A stretch of 64,000 bases of DNA, from assembly GCA_964503595.1 (NCBI GenBank), contig CAZDAM010000001.1, positions 1-64,000 of the forward strand, given 5' to 3'. The stretch comes from CAZDAM01 sp964503595. Lineage in GTDB: Bacteria > Muiribacteriota > UBA6191. Within the stretch, counting starts at the first letter, position 1, and every line of letters starts with the position of its first letter. This document shows positions 43,601 to 51,692 of this stretch, piece after piece. A model generated the notes under the pieces. The model was given only the letters and a program-made list of their open reading frames with translations, was not told the origin of the DNA and did not search any database. Both the position numbers and the translations under genes were made by a program.

Positions 43601-46600
43601 TGGCAGGACATGAAGCGGGTGGTTGCCGGTTCTTTGGAGACTCCCGTGTATGCTCCGGAAGATCTCAACTACAATTTTCTGGATCCGGGAAAATACCAGG
43701 TTACCCTGATGGTCGGGGCCCTTGGTTTTGATCTGACCGATATCACCTATCTGAGTGATCCGGCATCGGTGGCATCGACCATGATTGTCACCTATTCCCA
43801 CATGCTGATTCATGTTGGAGCCGAAGCTCCGGCCTCTAATCCCTATCTGACGGATATTGAAGTCAATGCCGTGGATCTGACTTCGGATGTGGATCTTTCG
43901 GTTTCCGATCTTTACGCAGCGTCGTTGAATTCGGATGAACTCAATGATGGCTTTGCCAAAGAGCTTCGCGGCGGAATGGCCAGCGGAGAGCTTGGGGCTC
44001 TGCCTCTGTTTTCCAATCGTTATGAAGAGGCAACGGATCTGATCATGACACAGGAGAATGTTCCGGTTCCATTGCACACGGAAGGACAGATCCAGTTTTT
44101 CCGTTCCCGTAATATCAATTATCTGGAAGGTCCGGAAGAGATTCGTCAGTCCAAGGTGGATGGGGCGGGGATTTGGGATTTTCAGTTCAGCTGTCCCAGG
44201 TCCGTTTTCAATACCGGAGCCGGTGTGTATGACAGTCCTTCGAGCAGGAACTGTGGCGTGATTGGCGGGGTGCCGCTGGTTGACAAGTCTGGAACCCATC
44301 CTTCGAACTGGAGTCGAACGACTACGGGACTTGTTGAGTTAAGCCAGGAATTTGGCAATGATGCTTCGGCCGATATCACCAATCGGCGCAGTGCCAGAAC
44401 CGTTGCTGATGACGGGGTCGTGATTCTGAGTACGGACTTTCAGGTTCTGCATCAGGGGACCCTGGCTCAGGACAGGTCCTATCCCGATGGGGGAAATCTG
44501 GTGAGCAGTCCTTATGCGTTTTACACCTGGTATGACTACAAATATGTCTGGTTTGCCCGTTATATCAAGCCGGATGGAGAGCTCAAGGAAATTGTGATTC
44601 GTACAGGGAATCTGGCTGAGGTCTGGCTCCTCAACTATCTGGCAAATTATTCTGCTGACAAGGAAAAATACCAGAAGCTTCTGGACATGGTAGCTCCAGA
44701 TTCTTTGAACAGCTCTTCTGATGCTCCCAATGAGAAGTCTCTGATCCGGGTTCTTGATGCGGAACAGAGAAAATTCAGCTTTAAAATTCCTCTTTTGCAG
44801 AACAATTCTCTTTTGAGTGGTGGGGTACTCAATGAAATGAACGGAATCCTGAATGAAGAGCTGGATCAGGATAGTGAATTCAGTTCCACGAGCCTTTATG
44901 AACTGGCCAAGAAAATTCGCCCCCTCCGTTTTCCGATACCAACTGGAGCGACTGTGATTGAGCTGGGCTGTCAGGTTTTCGGTCCGGCAGTTGCCTGGAA
45001 AGGGCAGGAGGAAATTCTGAATTCAGCCGATGTGGGAACCGGAACCTACTCCTATTATGATGTCGCTCCGGCTCTGGTATCAGCGGATGGACAGCTGATC
45101 TCAACAGATCGGGACTTTTCTCGCCTGATACGGGAATATGAGTTCGGTGATGACAGATTTTCCACCTGGCAGGCTTTTGGTACGCCCAGGAATCAGTATG
45201 CTCCTCATCCGGTTCTGCCTTTTGGCCTGAATCAGGATGAGACTGTTCCTGGATTTACTGTTAACAGCTCCGGCTCTGCTTCCTATAATGGGAATCAGGA
45301 CCATTTTGTGGAAATCTGGGTCGGGGATCTCCAGAATCCGGAATTGACAGTGTCTTCCAATACGGATTTAAGCCTGATTGCGGGCAGGGCCAATCTTGAG
45401 GCTCCACGACTGACTTTTCGGGATAATAATCCTTATGGGGCATGGCTCAATCGTAGCGGAACTTCCCGACAGGATGGTCTTCCCATGCTGACCCAGTTCT
45501 ATTTTGAGCTTGGTGCGGATGTCAGAAATTATCGCCGAATCGGTCTTCTGGAGGGCCAGTCCTATGGCTTTGGAGTTTCGAACAGGGCATTGAATCTGGA
45601 GGAAGTACCGGATCTGGCTTCAATGCGCAAGAATGCCAATCTTGCCATGCTCTGGCCAGGCAAGCCCTCGCCGGGTATCGGTCTTCAGAGTGTGGCCAAT
45701 CACTTTGTGTACTATGACAGTGGAGAAGGCCGGATTCGGGGGAATGATCGCTTTTTTCATAACAATGCCTGGCCGGATTCGCTCACGGATGTTTTCTCTG
45801 AAAACGATCCTTCCAGATGGTGGGTCAATCGAAAGGCTTCTGAAGAAACGGTTTTCTTTTATCCGGATGAAGAGGGCCCAGAGGCCAGGGCTGATGGAAG
45901 CTTCCCCCTTACAGGGCATAGGGCCGAGCAGACTCTGGATCGGCCTGGAGCTGTCCTGATGCTGGTAGGGCATATGCGCGATGGGGATACCAATCTGTTT
46001 GGATTTCCTGAAGATTCTGACGAAGCCCGCCCTCACATCATCCGAACAGGCGAAGATGCGATGCTTGACTGTCTTGATGGCGTTCATCCCCACAAGGCAG
46101 ATCCTTCTCTTTGCTATCTGGAAACCAGCTGGGAAGTTGAGGCATCATCGATTGTTGCTCCCTGGTTCTACAACCGGGATTATGGTCTGGAATGGAGCAT
46201 TTACGCCGTGGCTCAGGATGCTCGTCTGATGGCGGATTATCCTGGGCTGAATCTGGGAATCGCGAGCACTGGTTTCCATTATCGTCTGGCCGGCAAGACC
46301 AATGCGGAAAATTCTCTGGGAGATATTCGGGCGGGTTCGATTGGAAATATGCGCAAGAATGCCTGGAAGGGTATGAATGAACCCATGGCAGGAAAAATCG
46401 GTACGATCCGCTGGACCGATCAGACACCTCCGGCTCTGAAGGTCAGTCTGATGGATTTCAAGAGCCGACAGGCAGTTCATTATGCGGCTTTGCCCGATAG
46501 CGGGCTGAATCGCAGCGGAGTAACAGGTCTTCTCAGTCATGAAGAGCGCTGGCATATTCTGCGTTCGGTTGATCCCAGGGATGCAACAGATGAAACCGGT

Positions 46601-47098
46601 AACTGGTTCCAGGCCCAGGCCATCGAAAGACTGGCAGAACCGGTTACGGGCATGGGAAGTGGTCCGGTAAGGGTGGAGATTGCACCGGCTGAGTTTGCCA
46701 GTGCCGCTACAGTGGAGCAGGTCTTCTACCAGGTTCCGGAAGATACCCGTTTTGAAGTCAAGGCGGTGATGTCTGACAATGCTACCGGTCAGGTACTGGA
46801 TGGCAGGATTCTGATTGAATCGGCGGCTTGTGCTCCAACAGCTATGAACCTTGCGGCTATGGGGATACCGGTGACTCAGGCACCGTTCCCTTCAACCGGA
46901 GATACGGGTGCTAGAGAATATCAGGATATGGGAGAGCTCAGAGCCTGGCATTTTTATCCCCGTAGCGGGTATATGGACTCCATTCGAGTGACGGCAACAG
47001 ATCGGAACGGAAATCAGACGGCCCTTTGCATTCCTGTTCAGATCATTCCCCAGGCCGTCCATTTCAGGAAAATCGGTTCGGATCAGGAGATACGATGA
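40625..47098 (+). CDS. Giant secreted protein, 2157 aa, unknown family (operon gene 3)
   Basis: Start at 40625 (MKKALLVSLLLSFFSRVNA) with an ATGA overlap to gene 2. The signal peptide is clean; no transmembrane anchor, LPxTG, autotransporter barrel or obvious repeats follow. The first third has propeller-like strands (VYLLIADSAVGDLYMFDR, VWFAEESNNRLLLKYQ, IAADGDNNVYIVHSK). The middle is beta-rich with scattered cysteines, such as the pair at 250-251. Near residue 1930 an Ig-like stretch begins (WTDQTPPALKVSL) and the end (VTATDRNGNQTALCIPVQI) looks like another Ig-like domain. Asn, Gly, Ser, Asp and Tyr are frequent. I infer a surface or exported protein; the function is unknown. Confidence 0.7.
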   Translation: MKKALLVSLLLSFFSRVNAAVPVDPLLEELLKRNGDVYLLIADSAVGDLYMFDRSENYQRSDVIPPASPLYSRLPNYVGFSVDKFGHIKLFRAKQDIDSPNGATSILDATLLARRHPDENLSLPNPMTKNNSMNLPGETPVAGIPAGWRYVISANGKEGYKKVYESSGGPDSMGEGVSADMNAISGYFKLRPIPGAISPGDVILPPEYKTYPRAFYLGYHGGFWQAGRNSFAVEHEDARAFTSFSTDFSCCGGTSYSPDPIADWGCYQLPYEAGDPNKDWVLYDQGPGNAGSSPLSPPVGAFFMVPHCMGGSYTQYGKLRAAAMVKDVRKNVKVLLVDSFLSGYDNQVMIDNAPNSASFNTLRDGRDFFSSAGANGYSDGTDNPLASTVSYASDIGRWNNCGDLCGLGSIDASQVPPPSPSSTAYASSYGKDQSEQRLYMIKIASLGGGNIQTSVVQIQVSEGGNQQAELVTPELAAVSGVKGYVLGEKDNDFRSSLTQQVVYRALDSDLGYAGNQDVPEFVQSLGFSKRRDGTTDYVYYSNLPSSHFTVSSNFWGTGGTVWFAEESNNRLLLKYQNYNHSDANALSQGSIDAGDRLPLKAIAADGDNNVYIVHSKDTLEGPESMKRLFGNRMDRNSIKLLCEKGLVEEMLDPTGAVMNCNSLDTGVAVASLNGVAQIPVELQITLKQHAGFVVEKLSPIAGSRPEKLGVIPTVRVGTCSTTAQFPMDAPGDMIFNADNAAIGDSGWNCTMNPAGFSSPDLGGIAVKLGVINVPNPPASGSSTNVDIVNPCDTSPVSGTCDGLGNLQEDTVAIFRMENPPHYAGLPAVLSQSSDPVLKQLGVAAGGAVKMVSNYLSTGWDYTKTLGLSSGMGTVEDLYWDRDSSIGVTLATLLNEPYIPEASDVMNSRMGTGQNADRTMRYRWIVRAQSPPHSLVDYSVNDMPYRPTFTDFSAPVPRVAPGCENIRGNGFYQWPELENPAGTQLRGLLFDSCWQDMKRVVAGSLETPVYAPEDLNYNFLDPGKYQVTLMVGALGFDLTDITYLSDPASVASTMIVTYSHMLIHVGAEAPASNPYLTDIEVNAVDLTSDVDLSVSDLYAASLNSDELNDGFAKELRGGMASGELGALPLFSNRYEEATDLIMTQENVPVPLHTEGQIQFFRSRNINYLEGPEEIRQSKVDGAGIWDFQFSCPRSVFNTGAGVYDSPSSRNCGVIGGVPLVDKSGTHPSNWSRTTTGLVELSQEFGNDASADITNRRSARTVADDGVVILSTDFQVLHQGTLAQDRSYPDGGNLVSSPYAFYTWYDYKYVWFARYIKPDGELKEIVIRTGNLAEVWLLNYLANYSADKEKYQKLLDMVAPDSLNSSSDAPNEKSLIRVLDAEQRKFSFKIPLLQNNSLLSGGVLNEMNGILNEELDQDSEFSSTSLYELAKKIRPLRFPIPTGATVIELGCQVFGPAVAWKGQEEILNSADVGTGTYSYYDVAPALVSADGQLISTDRDFSRLIREYEFGDDRFSTWQAFGTPRNQYAPHPVLPFGLNQDETVPGFTVNSSGSASYNGNQDHFVEIWVGDLQNPELTVSSNTDLSLIAGRANLEAPRLTFRDNNPYGAWLNRSGTSRQDGLPMLTQFYFELGADVRNYRRIGLLEGQSYGFGVSNRALNLEEVPDLASMRKNANLAMLWPGKPSPGIGLQSVANHFVYYDSGEGRIRGNDRFFHNNAWPDSLTDVFSENDPSRWWVNRKASEETVFFYPDEEGPEARADGSFPLTGHRAEQTLDRPGAVLMLVGHMRDGDTNLFGFPEDSDEARPHIIRTGEDAMLDCLDGVHPHKADPSLCYLETSWEVEASSIVAPWFYNRDYGLEWSIYAVAQDARLMADYPGLNLGIASTGFHYRLAGKTNAENSLGDIRAGSIGNMRKNAWKGMNEPMAGKIGTIRWTDQTPPALKVSLMDFKSRQAVHYAALPDSGLNRSGVTGLLSHEERWHILRSVDPRDATDETGNWFQAQAIERLAEPVTGMGSGPVRVEIAPAEFASAATVEQVFYQVPEDTRFEVKAVMSDNATGQVLDGRILIESAACAPTAMNLAAMGIPVTQAPFPSTGDTGAREYQDMGELRAWHFYPRSGYMDSIRVTATDRNGNQTALCIPVQIIPQAVHFRKIGSDQEIR

Positions 47099-47940
47099 AG
47101 GAGTTTCTGGTTCTGATTTTGCTGACCTGCCGGCTTCAGGCTGCAACATTTACCTACAACCCGGAAAAGCTACTGTTTTTTCATCCGGAAATGCTGAGCT
47201 GGCATTTTGGTCTGGGAACATTTTTTCGGAAGCCGGTTTATTCCGAGCTTGAAGCTCAAACACGTTCAGAATTGCTGAAATCGGAACTGGATCAGCTGGA
47301 TCGGGAGCAGCTTCAGGTTGAGAAGAAAGCTCGTGACGCTTTTCAGGAATCTCTACAGGAAGCTGCCAGGATAGAGGGGAACGCAAAAAGATTGGCTGAG
47401 ATCAAAAACAGCTTCCGGGAAAGCTTTGGGAAGTTGCAGGCAGATTATGAAAGTTCCCGTAAAGCTCTTCTGCTCAAGCATTTTCTGAGTAGGGAGGAAG
47501 CTCTGGTTAAACTTGACTCCCTGCGTGAAGAAATCCGGACTCTGGCTCGAGGTGTTCTGGGAAAGGGAGATGCTCTTTTGGAAGAGAAACAGAAGATCCA
47601 CTGGGTAGAAGGTGATTTCTTTGAGGAAAGCAGGCATTTTCAGCGATTGACAGGAACCTATCATCCTGTGAGAAGCGCTCTTTATCAGGATTTTCAGCGT
47701 GTGGAACGCATGGGTGTACAGCATGGAAGCATCAGCCCGGAGCTGCGTTTTGATCAGGCCTATGAAGAGAGTCTTCTGGATTTCACGCTGCAAAGGTTTG
47801 AGCCGGTAGATTTGCCTGGGATTGTGGCACTGGAGCCGATGTCCCTGGAAGAAGACCTGATGATGAGATTGGCAGACTTCTATCATATGAGCCAGCATCA
47901 GAAGGATCTTCTGCTCAGGTTTATAGCCCTGGAAATTTAA
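47095..47940 (+). CDS. Secreted coiled-coil protein, faintly OmpH/Skp-like (operon gene 4)
   Basis: Start at 47095 (MKEFLVLILLTCRLQA) overlaps the stop of the giant gene (ATGA). After the signal, TFTYNPEKLLFFHPEML mirrors the opening of operon gene 1 (strand, then HP), followed by a long charged coiled coil (about residues 45-150, EL..QLDREQLQVEKKA and similar) and a C-terminal helical part. The shared opening pattern, size and coiled coil suggest that genes 1 and 4 are distant relatives. A likely periplasmic holdase or assembly factor for the giant protein. Confidence 0.5.
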   Translation: MKEFLVLILLTCRLQAATFTYNPEKLLFFHPEMLSWHFGLGTFFRKPVYSELEAQTRSELLKSELDQLDREQLQVEKKARDAFQESLQEAARIEGNAKRLAEIKNSFRESFGKLQADYESSRKALLLKHFLSREEALVKLDSLREEIRTLARGVLGKGDALLEEKQKIHWVEGDFFEESRHFQRLTGTYHPVRSALYQDFQRVERMGVQHGSISPELRFDQAYEESLLDFTLQRFEPVDLPGIVALEPMSLEEDLMMRLADFYHMSQHQKDLLLRFIALEI

Positions 47941-47941
47941 G

Positions 47942-47979
47942 GCTTTCTCAGGCAAGTTTTCATGCCTGAAGCTTCTTTT
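47942..47979 (+). terminator. Probable terminator after operon gene 4
   Basis: GCT, two unpaired-side bases, TCAGGCA, an 8-base loop, TGCCTGA, AGC, then TTCTTTT: a bulged 10-bp stem with an imperfect T tract directly after the stop at 47940. Read-through to the next gene is possible. Confidence 0.5.
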
Positions 47980-48072
47980 GTATGAGTCTGAATCCAGCTT
48001 TCATCAGGCTCTTAGCAATTCAACCTCAGGCTCCGATTGATTACGCAAACCTGGCGACAAGGACGGAGCCTA

Positions 48073-49020
48073 ATGAAATCTGTACGCTGTCTTTTTTCCC
48101 TTATGAGCTTGAGCGTCTCCATGAACCCGGCCCTTGATCTGGGTGCAGTGGAAAGAGAGATTCAGCGCTTTGAAGCCTCCCGACCGAAAAGTGAAGCCAA
48201 TTATCATTATGTAATTCTGGTCCCACCGGGATCCGAAGTGCGTACGGCCAAAACCGAACCTCACAGGGCCCAGCCGGCTCGTCCTAGCCGGGAGGAAGAA
48301 TTGAAGCGTCTGGAAAGACTGGCGACCCTTGAAGAGGAGAGACTCCGGAACCTTCTGGAAACAGAGCGGGTTTTGAAGCGTCTTGAAGAGAAGAAGACAG
48401 CTCTTGCCCATCAGGAATCCCAGGCTCGTCTGAGTGCCCGCTTTCATGCTGACAGGGGAGCAGGAACCCTGGTTCTGCCAGCTGGTGGTTCGGAAGTTCC
48501 CCTGAAAGAAATTGAAGATGTTCTGATCACCCCGGAAGTGGTGGGTCCTGCCGGATACATGGCAGCCAAAGAGACCAGAAAAGAGCGTCGGATGCGTTCC
48601 TATCATCGTTCCAAGCCAGGAGAAGATCTGCCTGCTTCGGAAGTCTGGAAGTATCGGGCCATGCCGAAGAATGCTCTGGAAGTCCAGATGATTGAGAAAA
48701 CTGTTGTCAAGAAACCCGAAGAAGCTGAGCCCAGGGAAAAGGAAGCTCCTGAAGTTCCGGTTGAAATCATTCGGGAAGAAATTGTGATTGTCACTCCACC
48801 TGTGATGAAGGACATGACTCCGGACGGCCTGGATACCATTGGAGACTGTGGCCGGGTCTTTAGTCCTCCTGCTCTTGAGTCTGTACCCGCACCTTACGGC
48901 GTCCTGTATTCGGACTGCAATCCATGCCCCGGTGAAATTCCGCCTGGAGTGAGCTTTCGAGCCAAGGATCCGACAGGAAAACCGTTGACTCTCCGGGAAG
49001 AGTCGATCTTGGAAAAATGA
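48073..49020 (+). CDS. Secreted Pro/Glu-rich coiled-coil protein (operon gene 5)
   Basis: ATG at 48073 with GGAG upstream; N-terminus MKSVRCLFSLMSLSVSMNPA is a short, weak signal peptide. A coiled coil covers about residues 75-125 (REEELKRLERLATLEEERL). A Pro/Glu/Lys/Val-rich linker follows (about 215-260), and the end holds three cysteines (GDCGRVF, SDCNPCPG). It could bridge periplasm or wall. It follows the giant-gene operon by 133 bp, across a probable terminator; I include it in the module by shared strand, secretion and coiled-coil style. No family recognised. Confidence 0.55.
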   Translation: MKSVRCLFSLMSLSVSMNPALDLGAVEREIQRFEASRPKSEANYHYVILVPPGSEVRTAKTEPHRAQPARPSREEELKRLERLATLEEERLRNLLETERVLKRLEEKKTALAHQESQARLSARFHADRGAGTLVLPAGGSEVPLKEIEDVLITPEVVGPAGYMAAKETRKERRMRSYHRSKPGEDLPASEVWKYRAMPKNALEVQMIEKTVVKKPEEAEPREKEAPEVPVEIIREEIVIVTPPVMKDMTPDGLDTIGDCGRVFSPPALESVPAPYGVLYSDCNPCPGEIPPGVSFRAKDPTGKPLTLREESILEK

Positions 49021-49048
49021 AAATTCATGGATCCGGTAGGGCGCACTG

Positions 49049-49076
49049 TTGTAAAGAACACCGGCAGTGCTAGACT
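49049..49076 (+). promoter_or_regulatory. Promoter of the glutamate dehydrogenase gene
   Basis: TTGTAA and TAGACT separated by 16 bp, ending about 36 bp before the ATG at 49113. Confidence 0.45.
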
Positions 49077-49112
49077 GAGGCTCAAATTCAACTATGGATG
49101 GCGGATGATTCA

Positions 49113-50342
49113 ATGAGTATCTTCGATCAGACTCTCTACTACTTTAACAGGGCGGCAAACGCCATGCATCTGAGCGAGCCCATCAAGCTTATGCTGGCTC
49201 AACCATGGCGGACAGTGAGCGTGAAAATCCCGGTCGAAATGGAAGACGGTTCCATGAAGGTCTTCACCGGATTCCGGGTTCAGCACAACAAGGGTCGGGG
49301 GCCCTGCAAGGGCGGGCTACGTTTTCACCCGACTCTGGATATTGAACATTCCAATTCTCTTGCTTCTCTGATGACCTGGAAGACAGCCCTGATTGATATT
49401 CCGTTCGGGGGTGCCAAGGGAGGCATCAACTGCGATCCCCGTCAGATGACGGAAAAGGAACTGGAAGCTGTCACCCGGAAATTCGTTTCTGCCATGCATG
49501 AGGCGATTGGACCTTACAAGGATATTCCGGCTCCGGATGTCAACACAACGGCTCAGGTCATGGCCTGGATCATGGATGAGTATTCCAAGATCAACGGTTA
49601 CAGTCCGGCGGTTGTGACCGGTAAGCCGATTGAGCTTCAGGGCTCTCAGGGCCGTACGGCGGCGACGGGCCAGGGAGTGGTTTATATCATTGAAAATCTG
49701 CTTGAGGAATTGCAGCAGGAGATTTCTCAGTGTACGTTCGTCATTCAGGGTTTTGGCAATGTGGGTTCCTATGCGGCTCTGATTCTCCATCGTCTGGGTG
49801 GCAAGGTGCTGGCGGTATCGGATTACACTGGCGGGATTTACTCTGAAGAGGGGCTTGATATTCCCCGTCTGTTTGAAATCTGTTCGGCTGGGGCTACTTT
49901 GGACAGCATTCCGGGATACCGCCATATCTCCAATGAAGAGCTTCTGTGTCTGCCCTGTGACCTTCTGGTGCCGGCAGCTCTTGGGGACTGCATTCACAAG
50001 GGGAATGCTGCGGACCTTCAGTGCAAATATCTGATTGAAGCCGCGAATTCTCCGGTGACCCCGGAGGCCGATGAAATTCTGACCAAGCGGGGTGTCATGG
50101 TAGTGCCGGATATTCTTGCCAATGCCGGGGGTGTCTGTGTGAGTTATTTTGAGTGGACCCAGAATATTCAGCAGTTTCAGTGGTCGGAAGAAGACGTGAA
50201 TTCCCGTCTTCGAATCAAGATGCGCACCGCTTTTCAGACTGTGCGCAAAGTCAGTAAACAAAAAGATGTAGATATGCGGACAGCGGCCTTCATGATTGCT
50301 ATTGGCCGGGTTGGCAAAGCGACAGCACTCAGTGGGATTTAA
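49113..50342 (+). CDS. Glu/Leu/Phe/Val dehydrogenase, probably glutamate dehydrogenase
   Basis: NAD(P)-dependent oxidative deamination of glutamate to 2-oxoglutarate, or the reverse. The 409-aa sequence has the active-site block GPCKGGLRFHPTLDIEHSNS, the catalytic-Lys loop IPFGGAKGGINCDP, PAPDVNTTAQVMAWIMDEYS, GRTAATGQGVVYI, the Rossmann loop VIQGFGNVGSYAA, and IIEAAN-like LIEAANSPVTPEAD. Length and AP.V.T pattern fit bacterial and archaeal GDHs of 410-420 aa. Start at 49113 (MSIFDQTLYYFNRAA); ATG 49098 is an alternative. The cNMP-binding gene follows after 11 bp, probably in one transcript. Confidence 0.92.
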   Translation: MSIFDQTLYYFNRAANAMHLSEPIKLMLAQPWRTVSVKIPVEMEDGSMKVFTGFRVQHNKGRGPCKGGLRFHPTLDIEHSNSLASLMTWKTALIDIPFGGAKGGINCDPRQMTEKELEAVTRKFVSAMHEAIGPYKDIPAPDVNTTAQVMAWIMDEYSKINGYSPAVVTGKPIELQGSQGRTAATGQGVVYIIENLLEELQQEISQCTFVIQGFGNVGSYAALILHRLGGKVLAVSDYTGGIYSEEGLDIPRLFEICSAGATLDSIPGYRHISNEELLCLPCDLLVPAALGDCIHKGNAADLQCKYLIEAANSPVTPEADEILTKRGVMVVPDILANAGGVCVSYFEWTQNIQQFQWSEEDVNSRLRIKMRTAFQTVRKVSKQKDVDMRTAAFMIAIGRVGKATALSGI

Positions 50343-50353
50343 GGGAGGCAGCC

Positions 50354-50872
50354 ATGTGTGAGACGCTGGAGTATCTGAAGGACCATTACAAGGAAAATCC
50401 ACTTTTCCGCTTTTTCAATCAGGCCGAATTCGACTATTTTCTGTCTTTGACTGAAACCGTGGAATACGAGGCCGGACAGGTGATTTTTCATAAAGGGCAG
50501 GATGCCCGGGGTTTCTTTCTGGTCCTCAGGGGCCGGATTCGGGTGCAGCGGGAAAAAGAAGCCGAATCCCCCAAGGTTCTGGCCGATATAGAAGCTCCTA
50601 CAGTTCTGGGTGAACTGGGTCTGATGGCGCGCCGTCAGCGCACAACGACGGCAGTCACTCTGGAACCGGTAACGGTACAGTTTTTCAATAAGGTTCGGTT
50701 TCAGGAGCTTCTGGAAAAAGAAGATCTGATGGCATTTAAATTGTCCCACAATATTGGTACGATTCTGAGTGAAAAGATGGAAGTCATGAATAAGGCTGTC
50801 ATGGACATGAAGGCCAAGTTCAAGGAGTTTACAAACTTCAAGCATTCGCTGTTTTCGGACTGGAATTTCTGA
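50354..50872 (+). CDS. Stand-alone cyclic-nucleotide-binding-domain protein
   Basis: A 172-aa cytoplasmic protein made of one cNMP-binding domain (about residues 15-130: YEAGQVIFHKGQDARGFFLVL, phosphate cassette VLGELGLMARRQRTTTAV) and a C-terminal helix without a DNA-binding domain. Such proteins may sense cAMP or simply use the fold. Close coupling to the glutamate dehydrogenase gene suggests it modulates that enzyme or shares its expression. GGGAGG ribosome site. A second cNMP domain occurs in the EAL protein at 27633; no complete cyclase is visible in the window. Confidence 0.85.
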   Translation: MCETLEYLKDHYKENPLFRFFNQAEFDYFLSLTETVEYEAGQVIFHKGQDARGFFLVLRGRIRVQREKEAESPKVLADIEAPTVLGELGLMARRQRTTTAVTLEPVTVQFFNKVRFQELLEKEDLMAFKLSHNIGTILSEKMEVMNKAVMDMKAKFKEFTNFKHSLFSDWNF

Positions 50873-50879
50873 TTCTGGC

Positions 50880-51692
50880 ATGAAAAAAGTGTTCAAAAGA
50901 CCTCTGGTATGGATTTTGCCGGGGGTCTTTTGCTGTCTTGGCTGGGCGAATCCGGAAGCTTCGGCTCCTTTATCGCCGGGGACTTCCACACCCCGGCTTA
51001 CCAGCTTTCTGAAAGATTTCGTGAAGAAGTCCCTCAAGGAGCAGTCGGAATGGCTTGAGATGGGGCTTAACTCTGACAATGGGCAGATTTTTCTGTTTGT
51101 CCTGGAAGAGATTCTCAAGCGGGATCAGCTCGAATCCTTGCCATTACTGGAAAAAGCTCTGGTGCCGGGAACTTTGCCGGAAGAGAGACGGGAGCTTGTT
51201 TATTCCCATTACACTCGCCTCCGTTACCAGAATCTTCAGACGCAGGAGGAAAAAGCTCAATATCTTCTAAAACTTCTTTCCAGCCGTGATATCCTCAATC
51301 ATCCGAATCTTCTGGCCTGGGGAGTTGGAGAGTTCGGCAATGTGGGTCAATCAGAGGGCCTGGACTTTTTTCACCGTTTTGATGATTTGACCTGGCTTCG
51401 GAGTGCCATTCGCAAGCTTCGCTTGAAACTTGCCCTTAATGCACGCCATGAAGATCCAGCGGAAGCCGGGATTCATGCTGCGCAGCACCCGGATCCGGAA
51501 ATTCGTCGCTGGGCTCTGGGGCGTCTGATTGAAATGAACTCCCGTCTGGTGGCCCGCTTTCTATTGCGCTGGACCGAGCAGCATAATCTGGTCGGAGGTC
51601 GTTATGAGTTTGAGCGTTTTCAGAAGGCTCTTGAGGAACACCGTTCCCGTTTTCCAGCTCTATATGTGCCGGATCAGCTCGAGAAACAGTAG
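50880..51692 (+). CDS. Secreted helical (HEAT-like) protein
   Basis: Starts MKKVFKRPLVWILPGVFCCLG with a signal peptide cleaved near GWANP; the mature 240 residues are helical pairs (LLEKALVPGTLPEERRELVY, HPDPEIRRWALGRLIEMNS) that suggest HEAT-like repeats. No enzyme motif. It begins 7 bp after the cNMP gene, but a terminator-like hairpin sits inside its first codons (50895-50931). Its end overlaps the convergent TM2 gene by 19 bp. Confidence 0.65.
   Translation: MKKVFKRPLVWILPGVFCCLGWANPEASAPLSPGTSTPRLTSFLKDFVKKSLKEQSEWLEMGLNSDNGQIFLFVLEEILKRDQLESLPLLEKALVPGTLPEERRELVYSHYTRLRYQNLQTQEEKAQYLLKLLSSRDILNHPNLLAWGVGEFGNVGQSEGLDFFHRFDDLTWLRSAIRKLRLKLALNARHEDPAEAGIHAAQHPDPEIRRWALGRLIEMNSRLVARFLLRWTEQHNLVGGRYEFERFQKALEEHRSRFPALYVPDQLEKQ
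50895..50931 (+). terminator. Terminator-like hairpin within the signal-peptide codons
   Basis: AAAAGACCTCTGG, an 11-base loop, CCGGGGGTCTTTT: a 13-bp stem with two G-T pairs, ending in TTTT, 23 bases after the cNMP gene stop. It could end the gdh transcript or attenuate the following gene; it lies in that gene's coding start. Confidence 0.5.

Noticed and set aside
49317..50402. 361-codon minus-strand frame across the glutamate dehydrogenase gene
   Set aside because: Shadow of the well-conserved dehydrogenase; composition rich in His, Arg and Asn as expected for an antisense frame.
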